From Clostridia bacterium (GTDB lineage Bacteria; Bacillota; Clostridia; Oscillospirales; CAG-382), in NCBI GenBank assembly GCA_017613815.1, contig JAGADB010000149.1:1-5849 (forward strand): DNA of 5,849 nt, given 5' to 3'. The translations under genes were made by a program, and so were the position numbers. Numbering within the stretch: the stretch's first letter is position 1; each line of letters starts with the position of its first letter. The notes beneath the pieces were generated by a model. It was not told the origin of the DNA. It saw only the letters and a list, made by a program, of their open reading frames with translations, and did no database searches. Shown piece after piece: positions 1-5,607 of this stretch.

Positions 1-1
1 A

Positions 2-316
2 TACGTGAGAATAAGGGGCGCGCACGAAAAGGAATTAAAGGAAAACGGCATAGAAAAAGCCCTCAAAGACGAGGGGCTCGTGATATACGGATATACCTTC
101 GACACGAGAATTTACGGCAGGGCGCAGGGGGTTTACGAAGCGCTGGTGCGCGAGATTGCGGAGAAAAACGTAAGCCGCGCGGCGACGCACTTTATTGACT
201 TCTCGTCGGGCTCGTTCAATCCGGGAGCACTTTCGAGATTTCTGGAATTCTGCGGAAAATACACTCAGTTCAGGACTGTAAAATCAGACGAATACACGGT
301 TTTGCCGACCGTGTGA
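2..316 (+). CDS. 3' end of an unrecognised protein-coding gene, cut by the window edge
   Basis: The frame is open from the first complete codon (2-4) to TGA at 314-316, immediately followed by an in-frame TAA at 317-319 (tandem stops). A GTG at position 5 could be read as a start, but no ribosome-binding site can be seen before it and the frame continues to the edge, so this is best treated as the last ~104 residues of a longer protein. The visible part is soluble and mixed alpha/beta: charged residues, a hydrophobic strand (GLVIYGYTFDT), a helix (GVYEALVREIAEKN) and an aromatic-rich end with HFIDFSSGSFNPG and FLEFCGKYTQF. It has no membrane segment or signal. I do not recognise the family. 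It ends 19 bases before the response regulator and is probably in the same operon. Confidence 0.7.
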   Translation, partial: YVRIRGAHEKELKENGIEKALKDEGLVIYGYTFDTRIYGRAQGVYEALVREIAEKNVSRAATHFIDFSSGSFNPGALSRFLEFCGKYTQFRTVKSDEYTVLPTV

Positions 317-320
317 TAAA

Positions 321-327
321 GAAAGGA
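321..327 (+). promoter_or_regulatory. Ribosome-binding site for the response regulator
   Basis: GAAAGGA lies 8 bases before the GTG at 336. It supports this GTG as the start, since the next in-frame Met is deep inside the receiver domain (M58). Confidence 0.6.
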
Positions 328-335
328 ACGTAGGC

Positions 336-1052
336 GTGGAAGCGAAAAAAAAGAGAATCCTCATAGTTGAGGACGAAAAGAACATTGCGGACATCATCGA
401 ATACAACATAAGGAAGCAGGGGTACGACACCGACGTCGCAAACGACGGCGAAAAGGGGCTTGCATACGCCCTTTCGGAGAAATACGACCTCGTGCTTCTC
501 GACGTCATGCTTCCCAAAATGGACGGCTTTGAAATATGCCGCAGAATAAGGGAGCGCCTTGACACGCCGATAATAATGCTCACCGCAAGGGAGGAGGAGC
601 GCGACAAGGTCATGGGGCTCGAGCTCGGCGCCGACGACTATATGACAAAGCCGTTCAGCAACGCGGAGCTTCTCTCGAGAATAAGGGCGAACATAAGGAG
701 ATATTCCGGCGAAACGTCGGTTCCGAAAACGGTATCCGCGCCGGAGGAGGACGAAATCATAGACCTTGACGACCTTGTGATAAACTGCTCTCTGCTCACC
801 GTCAAAAAGAACGGAGAGGAAATCTCGCTTTCAAAGCAGCAGTACGATTTGCTCGAATTTCTGGCGCGCAACAGGGGCAGAAAATTCAACCAGGAAGCGC
901 TCTTAGAGCAGGTGTGGGGATATAACGACTTCTACGGCGACGTCCGGACCGTCGACGTTACCGTCGCAAGACTGAGAAAGCAGATTGAGGACAACCCGTC
1001 CGAGCCCAAGCACATCAAAAACAAGCGCGGCGTCGGATATTATATGGAATAA
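336..1052 (+). CDS. walR: OmpR/PhoB-family response regulator, WalR (YycF)-like
   Basis: This is a 238-residue DNA-binding response regulator. The receiver (about 6-122) has every catalytic residue: acidic pair E12/D13, phosphoacceptor D56 in LLDVMLP, T83 and K105 in MTKPF. A linker (about 123-140) leads to an OmpR-type winged helix (about 141-238) with VWGY, GDVRTVDVTVARLRKQIEDN (201-220) and the wing RGVGYY (231-236). From memory, this C-terminal half matches Bacillus WalR (GDVRTVDVTV, EDNPS, RGVGYY) much better than PhoP, and the length is close to WalR's ~235 residues. In Bacillota, WalR controls autolysins and other cell-wall metabolism genes, and is phosphorylated by WalK. The GTG start is backed by GAAAGGA. 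The kinase gene follows 32 bases downstream. PhoP-type phosphate control is the main alternative, so the family is secure and the gene symbol less so. Confidence 0.85.
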   Translation: MEAKKKRILIVEDEKNIADIIEYNIRKQGYDTDVANDGEKGLAYALSEKYDLVLLDVMLPKMDGFEICRRIRERLDTPIIMLTAREEERDKVMGLELGADDYMTKPFSNAELLSRIRANIRRYSGETSVPKTVSAPEEDEIIDLDDLVINCSLLTVKKNGEEISLSKQQYDLLEFLARNRGRKFNQEALLEQVWGYNDFYGDVRTVDVTVARLRKQIEDNPSEPKHIKNKRGVGYYME

Positions 1053-1072
1053 AAAACGAAACATTCCGCAAC

Positions 1073-1077
1073 GGAGG
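1073..1077 (+). promoter_or_regulatory. Ribosome-binding site for the histidine kinase
   Basis: A strong GGAGG lies 7 bases before the GTG at 1085. It fixes that GTG as the start, leaving a short cytoplasmic tail before the first membrane helix. Confidence 0.75.
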
Positions 1078-1084
1078 AAAAAAC

Positions 1085-2890
1085 GTGTATAAGTCGCTGA
1101 ATTCAAAGCTGGTTTTGATATTCATAGTATTCATAATAACGGTAATGGCGACTGTCGGAATATTCTTGACCAACAGCATTTACGAATACTATAAGGACAA
1201 TTTTGTAAACAGAATAGACGACGCGCTCGACGGAGCCGCGCTCGTCAGAATAAACGACGTCATAGACGGCGAGGACTACCCCGAAAAGATAAAGGAGGTA
1301 ATGCTCGCCTACTCGTCCGCGTTCGGACTCGACAACTACCGCAACTTTTACGTTTTGGACGGCAAGGCGGACATACTTTCTTCAAGCGTTGAAAACGCAA
1401 AGGAGGTAAAGCTCACCGAAAACGTGCTGTCGGCTATGAACGGGCGGACGGGCAAGGAGCAGTCCTTCGGCTCGGACGTCTTTGACTACGCGTTCTGCGT
1501 TTCGGGAGAACAAAACAGCTGCATAGTCTATATCGTCGACGATATGACGGAAATGCAGATGCTGTCGTTCACGCTGTTCTCGATAATCGTAAAGGCGCTC
1601 ATAATAGGCCTTGTAATCGCGTTCGTAATGGCGTTCTTCCTTGCCAAAGCGATAACGCTTCCGATACAGAACATCACCAAAGGCGCGCAGAGAATCGCGT
1701 CGGGCGACTACTCCGAGCGCCTTGCAAACCGCTCGCGCGACGAGATAGGCACGCTTACGAGAAACTTCAACTCCATGGCGCAGTTTATCGAAAACAACCT
1801 CGACGCCGTGTCGGGCGAGAGGGAGAAGCTTAATAACATAGTAAACCGCTTGGAAGCGGGCGTTGCGGCGTTCGACGAAAAGGGACTTCCGCTTCACTTA
1901 AACCCCAATTCCCTTAAAATGCTCTCGCTTCCCGAGCACACCAAGCCGAATTTCAGCGAGCTTACCGCGGCGATGGGGCTTGCCGACGTTACCATGAAGA
2001 AATTGAAGAGCGAAAAACAGCTTCACATCGCGGAGCATACGTTAAGCGACGTAAAGACGAGGGAGCTCGTCGTGAGCGTGGACTTTTCGACGTTTGACTA
2101 CGAAAACGGCACCAAGACGGGATATATCGTCGTTATGCAGGACATCACCGACGGAGCGGTGCTCGAAAAGAGCAGGCGCGAATTTATAGCCAACGTCTCC
2201 CACGAGCTGCGCACGCCGCTCACGAGCATAAAGGGCGCGACGGAAACCGTCCTCGAGGACGACGAAATGCCGCCCGAAATAAGAAAGAAGTTCCTTGAAA
2301 TCGTCGACAACGAGTCGGACAGAATGACGAGAATAGTAAAGGACCTGCTCGTGCTTTCAAGACTCGACAACAGACGTATGACGTGGAGCCCGTCGACCTT
2401 CGACGTGAACGACACGCTCGAGAGAATGTGCGCGTCGCTTCAACCGGAGGCAAAGGTGCACAACCACGAGCTTTCGTATTCCTGCGAGCTTACCGACAGA
2501 TGCGCAATCTACGCCGACAAGGAAAGAATCGAGCAGGTTATTGCGAACGTCATCGGAAACGCGATAAAATATACGCCCGACGGAGGAAAAATCGAAGTTT
2601 CCCTTACAAAGAGCGGAAGAAAAGGATATGAAATATCCGTAAAGGATAACGGAATAGGCATTCCCGAGCAGGATATAGAGCACCTGTTCGAGAGATTTTA
2701 CAGGGTTGACAAGTCCCGCTCGGTAAAGGCGGGCGGCACGGGGCTCGGCCTTTCGATAGCCAAGGAAATCGTCGATGCGCATAACGGAAAAATCGCCGTT
2801 GAGAGCAAAGAGGGCGAAGGCACGACGGTTAAAATCTTTCTTCCGTCCGACACGCGCGTCGGAGAAGACGGCGAGGGAAAGGAAAAATAA
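1085..2890 (+). CDS. walK: Membrane sensor histidine kinase, WalK-like
   Basis: This 601-residue kinase has the full WalK layout: membrane helix 1 (about 8-30), an extracytoplasmic domain of ~130 residues (about 31-160), helix 2 (about 162-187), HAMP (about 187-240), a cytoplasmic PAS domain (about 245-360), HisKA and HATPase_c. The H box has phosphoacceptor H373 in NVSHELRTPL. The ATP-binding domain shows N488/N492 (N box), DNGIGIP (521-527), the F box FERFYR (535-540) and GGTGLGLSIAK (550-560). Bacillus WalK has the same order and about 611 residues. RFYRVDKSR and GGTGLGLSIAKE agree with WalK, whereas TSIKGATETVL after the H box is closer to PhoR. It should phosphorylate the regulator encoded just upstream. 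No walH/walI-type genes follow; the next gene is convergent. PhoR is the main alternative. Confidence 0.85.
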   Translation: MYKSLNSKLVLIFIVFIITVMATVGIFLTNSIYEYYKDNFVNRIDDALDGAALVRINDVIDGEDYPEKIKEVMLAYSSAFGLDNYRNFYVLDGKADILSSSVENAKEVKLTENVLSAMNGRTGKEQSFGSDVFDYAFCVSGEQNSCIVYIVDDMTEMQMLSFTLFSIIVKALIIGLVIAFVMAFFLAKAITLPIQNITKGAQRIASGDYSERLANRSRDEIGTLTRNFNSMAQFIENNLDAVSGEREKLNNIVNRLEAGVAAFDEKGLPLHLNPNSLKMLSLPEHTKPNFSELTAAMGLADVTMKKLKSEKQLHIAEHTLSDVKTRELVVSVDFSTFDYENGTKTGYIVVMQDITDGAVLEKSRREFIANVSHELRTPLTSIKGATETVLEDDEMPPEIRKKFLEIVDNESDRMTRIVKDLLVLSRLDNRRMTWSPSTFDVNDTLERMCASLQPEAKVHNHELSYSCELTDRCAIYADKERIEQVIANVIGNAIKYTPDGGKIEVSLTKSGRKGYEISVKDNGIGIPEQDIEHLFERFYRVDKSRSVKAGGTGLGLSIAKEIVDAHNGKIAVESKEGEGTTVKIFLPSDTRVGEDGEGKEK

Positions 2891-2896
2891 GGAAAA

Positions 2897-3667
2897 CTAT
2901 ACCGCAAGCTTGTTTTTGAGCCGCAGGTTGTCCGAAACGAGCGCGATAAACTCGCTGTTTGTCGGCTTTCCGCGCGTGCTCTGCACGGTGTAGCCGAAAT
3001 ATGAGTTTATGACGTCTATGTCGCCTCTGTCCCACGCGACTTCTATCGCATGCCTTATTGCGCGCTCAACCCGCGACGACGTCGTGGAGAACTCCTTTGC
3101 GACCGAAGGATACAGCTCTTTGGTTACGGAATTGATAAGGTCGGGATTGTTTACCGTCATCATTATGGCGCGCCGCAGGTACTGATACCCTTTGATGTGC
3201 GCCGGAACGCCTATCTGATGAATGACCGACGTAACCTCGGTTTCGAGGTCGCGCACCGGAGAAAACTCCTTTAACGACGCGCTTTTCACAAACGCTTTGC
3301 GAAGGCGCGATATAATCTGAGAATATTCGCACGGCTTCATAAAGCAGTAGTCGGCGCCCGCCGAAAGAACCTCCGAAAAGACGGCGGGGTTTGAGACAGA
3401 GCTTGCGACGATAAATACGGGGGAATAATCGCCTGAGAGCGACTTTATCCGCGAAATCACCTCCGCGCCGTCGAGAAACGGGAGAAGAACGTCCAAAATC
3501 AGCGCGTCGGGGCGCAGCTTCTGCGCTTTTGCAACGGCGCTTTCCCCGTCGGAACACACGCCGATAACGTCAAAATCAGCTTTTTCGAGCGCCGCCGACA
3601 GGCCTTCCCTGAATTCGCCGTTTGCGTCGGCGACGATAATCTTCTTTTTCTGAGTTGAAAATGCCAT
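2897..3667 (-). CDS. spo0A: Sporulation master regulator Spo0A
   Basis: This 256-residue response regulator controls entry into sporulation and stationary phase by binding 0A boxes. The C-terminal domain (about 143-250) is diagnostic: IGVPAHIKGYQYLR (152-165), recognition region SRVERAIRHAIEVAW (198-212) and FGYTV..KPTNSEFIA (224-242) are nearly those of Bacillus and Clostridium Spo0A. The receiver (about 8-127) keeps D14, phosphoacceptor D59 (DVLLP), S89 and K111 (MKP), but has A15 where Spo0A proteins have the second acidic-pocket Asp, the one that binds Mg2+ (ADAN instead of ADDN). The ATG at 3667 is preferred because AAAGGTGA precedes it by 5 bases; a GTG three codons upstream (3676) overlaps that site. 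The gene is convergent with the kinase (6-base gap) and divergent from comEC, not beside spoIVB as is usual. Confidence 0.95.
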   Translation of the reverse strand: MAFSTQKKKIIVADANGEFREGLSAALEKADFDVIGVCSDGESAVAKAQKLRPDALILDVLLPFLDGAEVISRIKSLSGDYSPVFIVASSVSNPAVFSEVLSAGADYCFMKPCEYSQIISRLRKAFVKSASLKEFSPVRDLETEVTSVIHQIGVPAHIKGYQYLRRAIMMTVNNPDLINSVTKELYPSVAKEFSTTSSRVERAIRHAIEVAWDRGDIDVINSYFGYTVQSTRGKPTNSEFIALVSDNLRLKNKLAV

Positions 3668-3672
3668 TGATA

Positions 3673-3680
3673 TCACCTTT
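3673..3680 (-). promoter_or_regulatory. Ribosome-binding site that decides the spo0A start
   Basis: Read on the minus strand, AAAGGTGA is followed by TATCA and then ATG at 3667. The in-frame GTG at 3676-3674 lies inside this site and so cannot use it. The protein therefore begins MAFSTQ. Confidence 0.75.
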
Positions 3681-3690
3681 CGTTTTTTTA

Positions 3691-3702
3691 GAGAAATTTC
3701 TC
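3691..3702. repeat. 12-base perfect palindrome in the spo0A leader
   Basis: GAGAAATTTCTC is its own reverse complement. It sits 24 bases upstream of the spo0A start codon, inside the predicted leader. It could be an operator, or an RNA hairpin with a 4-base stem and AAUU loop. No known regulator is assigned. Confidence 0.5.
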
Positions 3703-3707
3703 ATAAT

Positions 3708-3721
3708 TTTTTGCGCAAAAA
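3708..3721. repeat. 14-base perfect palindrome at the predicted spo0A transcription start
   Basis: TTTTTGCGCAAAAA is a perfect palindrome just downstream of the predicted -10 element on the minus strand. That is a typical place for a repressor operator. Its simple T/A arms in AT-rich DNA mean chance cannot be excluded. Confidence 0.45.
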
Positions 3722-3722
3722 G

Positions 3723-3751
3723 ATATTATCACACAAAAAACGCTTATTCAA
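3723..3751 (-). promoter_or_regulatory. Putative sigma-A-type promoter for spo0A
   Basis: On the minus strand, TTGAAT (3751-3746) is followed after 17 bases by TAATAT (3728-3723); an overlapping GATAAT (3730-3725) would give 15 bases. Transcription would start near 3716, leaving a leader of about 50 bases. I see no clear sigma-H promoter (AGGA..GAAT) like the one used by Bacillus spo0A. This is a match by eye only. Confidence 0.45.
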
Positions 3752-3786
3752 GGCAATTCGGGGCGTAAAATTATTTTGAGAAACCG

Positions 3787-3801
3787 CGGAAAAATTTTCC
3801 G
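3787..3801. repeat. Inverted repeat, 7-base arms around one central base
   Basis: CGGAAAA-A-TTTTCCG lies in the middle of the spo0A/comEC intergenic region. No run of T follows it closely on either strand, so it does not look like an intrinsic terminator. It may be a protein-binding site. Confidence 0.4.
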
Positions 3802-3826
3802 GAGGAAAAAATAAAGACAGGTGCAT

Positions 3827-3833
3827 TTCGGCA
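3827..3833 (-). promoter_or_regulatory. Possible second 0A box
   Basis: TTCGGCA on the plus strand reads TGCCGAA on the minus strand, matching the relaxed 0A core TGNCGAA. It has T-rich and A-rich flanks (TTTTGCCGAAAT). It lies about 160 bases upstream of the spo0A start codon, and about 75 bases upstream of the predicted -35 element. A single 7-base relaxed match is weak on its own. Confidence 0.35.
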
Positions 3834-3890
3834 AAAATCAGGACAGATTTTTGTAAAAACCGCCATTTTAGTCCGAAATTTGTAAAAATC

Positions 3891-3916
3891 TTAACGCTTT
3901 TCGTTAAAAATTAACG
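3891..3916. repeat. TTAACG inverted repeat with a third copy alongside
   Basis: TTAACG (3891-3896), the spacer CTTTT and CGTTAA (3902-3907) form a perfect 6-base inverted repeat, with a further direct TTAACG at 3911-3916. The arrangement resembles a multi-site operator more than a terminator, because the stem is AT-rich. On the minus strand the hairpin is followed by GATTTTT, so a weak leftward terminator is a second possibility. Confidence 0.4.
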
Positions 3917-3953
3917 TTTACACGCCGCAAAAACCGAAAATTACCGGTTGTTT

Positions 3954-3960
3954 TTCGACA
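3954..3960 (-). promoter_or_regulatory. Consensus 0A box (Spo0A-binding site) upstream of comEC
   Basis: TTCGACA on the plus strand reads TGTCGAA on the minus strand, an exact match to the Spo0A core. The flanks also agree with the extended consensus (TTTGTCGAAAAA). The box ends 34 bases before the comEC start codon, close enough for Spo0A to repress or activate the comEC promoter. Because spo0A is the divergent neighbour, the site may also take part in autoregulation, although it is about 290 bases from the spo0A start codon. Confidence 0.65.
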
Positions 3961-3980
3961 AACGGTTAATATAGAAAACA

Positions 3981-3986
3981 AAAAGG
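3981..3986 (+). promoter_or_regulatory. Ribosome-binding site for comEC
   Basis: AAAAGG lies 8 bases before the ATG at 3995. It is a modest Shine-Dalgarno match, weaker than the one for holA. Confidence 0.5.
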
Positions 3987-3994
3987 TTGAAACA

Positions 3995-5572
3995 ATGAAA
4001 GAGGAAACAAAAAGCCCGATAAAACCGGTGTTTTTGTTCTGCATACCCGCCGTTTTGTATCTTTTCGCGAGCGGAAGCTTGATTTTTGCATCTGTTGTCT
4101 GCGCGCTCGCGGCGGCGGCAGCGGTTTTGGCGTTTAACAGGGAAAATAATAAGAAATATGCTCTGCTTGCGGTTTTCGTCTTTGCCTGCGTGTTCGTGCG
4201 GGGGCTTGCGCATTACTCGAACGTAAATTTTGAAAACGACGGATTTTTGAGCGCCTATGCGGGAAAAAGAGCAAGTTTCTGCGCCGAAATAACGAAAGAG
4301 CCGATGAAAAGCGGAGCGGAAGCGCGGATTCTCGCGTCAGACGGAAACAAAACGAACGTAAAGGTATTCATAAAAAGCTACGAAATAAGAAACTATTCCC
4401 AAGGGTACAAGCTTTATCTTTCGGGAACGGTAAAACCCACTAAAGAAGCGGTAGGAGGCAATACTCTCTGGGCGAAAAGCATGCTTCGCCGCGGAATAAA
4501 GAGCGTGATAACCGACACGACCGTTACGGGCGTGGAATACGACCTTCAAAACGGGAACGTCGGCATTCAAAAAACGCTTTACAACTACTTTTCGGGCAAA
4601 ATCGAAGGGGTTTTGGGATATATCTCCGACAAGGAGGACTACAGTCGCGCAAGGGCGATAGCCTACGCGCTTCTGCTCGGCGACCGGTCGAAATTTGCTC
4701 CCGGGGACTACGCTCTTTTCAGGGCGTGCGGAATAACGCATATTCTCTGCATATCCGGCATGCATTTTTCCGTTATAATGACGGTCCTAATGTACCTGTT
4801 TTCGCTTTCGGGCGGCGTTTTCGGCAGGTCGGTCAAGGCGAAACGCATATTTTTAATATCCGGCGCGGTTTTCTACCTTACCGTTTCGGCGTTTGCGATT
4901 TCCGCGGTAAGAGCCGCGATAATGACGGTCTGCTCGCTGTTTGCGCCGGAAGAAAAAAGGCGTTACGGCGGCGCCGAAAGGCTCCTCTTTGCGCTTTCTC
5001 TTATAGTTTTCGTCTCTCCGCAGGCGGTGTTTGACGTGGGACTGCACCTTTCGTTTCTTGCCTGCGCCGGCATAATTTTCGCGTCGTATTTTTACGAAAT
5101 TTTCCAAAATAAATATAAAAACAACACCGTTTTGTGCACGCTTTTCTTGCTTTTTGCGATAAGTGTTTCTGCGTTTTCGTTCACGTCGCCGTATCTTGCG
5201 GCTCTTTACGGAAGCGCATATCCCGCGGCGATTGCGGCAAGCTTTGCCGTATCGCTTCCGACGGCGATAACACTGATATTTACGTGGATAATAGCCCTTG
5301 TTCCGCGCTTTTCCCTTGCGTTTTCGGGAAAAATTCTGTCTTACGCCTATTCCTTCTGCTCGCAGATTTTATATAAAACAGCGCAATTCTTTTCGTCGCT
5401 TTCTTTTGCGGGCTTTGAAGCGGATTTTACGGACGTTTCGCTCGTTTTGTTCTTCGCGGTCGTCCTTCTCTGCTCCATAAGCGCCGGAAAGAGGACGCGG
5501 GGCGCCAAAATATTCGTATCGTTTTCGCTTGTTGCGGCGCTTGCGGCGGCAGTTACAACGCTTTTGCCGTAA
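3995..5572 (+). CDS. comEC: ComEC/Rec2-family competence membrane channel, without the metallo-beta-lactamase domain
   Basis: ComEC carries single-stranded DNA across the membrane during natural transformation. The 525-residue protein opens with about three membrane helices (11-72), followed by a soluble OB-fold-like region (about 75-185, DUF4131 position). The Competence domain (about 215-500) has the family signatures ALLLGDRS (225-232), THILCISGMHFSVI (248-261), SAVRAAIM (303-310) and FDVGLHLSFLACAGI (346-360), then several more helices. A last helix (about 505-523) is followed at once by the stop. Bacillus ComEC is ~776 residues and continues here with a metallo-beta-lactamase-like domain; that is absent, and nothing resembling it follows in another frame before holA. 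Other Clostridia may encode it separately. The holA gene begins 35 bases downstream, matching the common comEC-holA order. Whether the cell is competent cannot be judged from this window. Confidence 0.9.
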   Translation: MKEETKSPIKPVFLFCIPAVLYLFASGSLIFASVVCALAAAAAVLAFNRENNKKYALLAVFVFACVFVRGLAHYSNVNFENDGFLSAYAGKRASFCAEITKEPMKSGAEARILASDGNKTNVKVFIKSYEIRNYSQGYKLYLSGTVKPTKEAVGGNTLWAKSMLRRGIKSVITDTTVTGVEYDLQNGNVGIQKTLYNYFSGKIEGVLGYISDKEDYSRARAIAYALLLGDRSKFAPGDYALFRACGITHILCISGMHFSVIMTVLMYLFSLSGGVFGRSVKAKRIFLISGAVFYLTVSAFAISAVRAAIMTVCSLFAPEEKRRYGGAERLLFALSLIVFVSPQAVFDVGLHLSFLACAGIIFASYFYEIFQNKYKNNTVLCTLFLLFAISVSAFSFTSPYLAALYGSAYPAAIAASFAVSLPTAITLIFTWIIALVPRFSLAFSGKILSYAYSFCSQILYKTAQFFSSLSFAGFEADFTDVSLVLFFAVVLLCSISAGKRTRGAKIFVSFSLVAALAAAVTTLLP

Positions 5573-5579
5573 AAACGGC
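5566..5579 (+). other. Small hairpin over the comEC stop codon
   Basis: GCCGT-AAAA-ACGGC can form a 5-base stem with a 4-base loop that includes the stop codon. No T run follows, so it is not a normal intrinsic terminator. It could modestly affect read-through or RNA stability before holA. Confidence 0.3.
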
Positions 5580-5596
5580 GGAAAAAGAAACAATTT

Positions 5597-5602
5597 AAGG
5601 AG
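5597..5602 (+). promoter_or_regulatory. Ribosome-binding site for holA
   Basis: AAGGAG lies 5 bases before the ATG at 5608. It is a strong site and supports the start of a gene that is cut off by the window edge. Confidence 0.75.
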
Positions 5603-5607
5603 AAATT

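Noticed and set aside
1382..1897. Long open frame (171 codons) on the minus strand inside the kinase gene
   Set aside because: It lies wholly inside a gene with clear kinase domains, its product is rich in Arg and Tyr with no recognisable motif, and it is a by-product of the codon use of the real gene.
3066..3557. Long open frame on the minus strand overlapping spo0A in another phase
   Set aside because: The Spo0A frame encodes unmistakable family motifs over the same bases; this one gives an Arg-rich product with no motif.
3674..3676. GTG as an upstream start for spo0A (adds three residues)
   Set aside because: It overlaps the AAAGGTGA ribosome-binding site, which is well spaced for the ATG at 3667.
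3821..3856. Tiny open frame (GTG, 11 codons) after a GGAGG at 3801-3805
   Set aside because: The spacing of 15 bases is too long for a working ribosome-binding site, and the peptide has no feature that supports it.
3948..3975. Possible comEC promoter TTGTTT - 16 bases - TATAGA, with the 0A box in its spacer
   Set aside because: Transcription would begin near 3982, inside the AAAAGG ribosome-binding site, leaving almost no leader. Both hexamers are also only partial matches, so I did not call it.
3668..3994. Riboswitch, small RNA or CRISPR-like array in the intergenic region
   Set aside because: I saw no known aptamer core, no GC-rich stem followed by a T run, and no regularly spaced repeat; only short AT-rich palindromes and 0A-type boxes can be supported.
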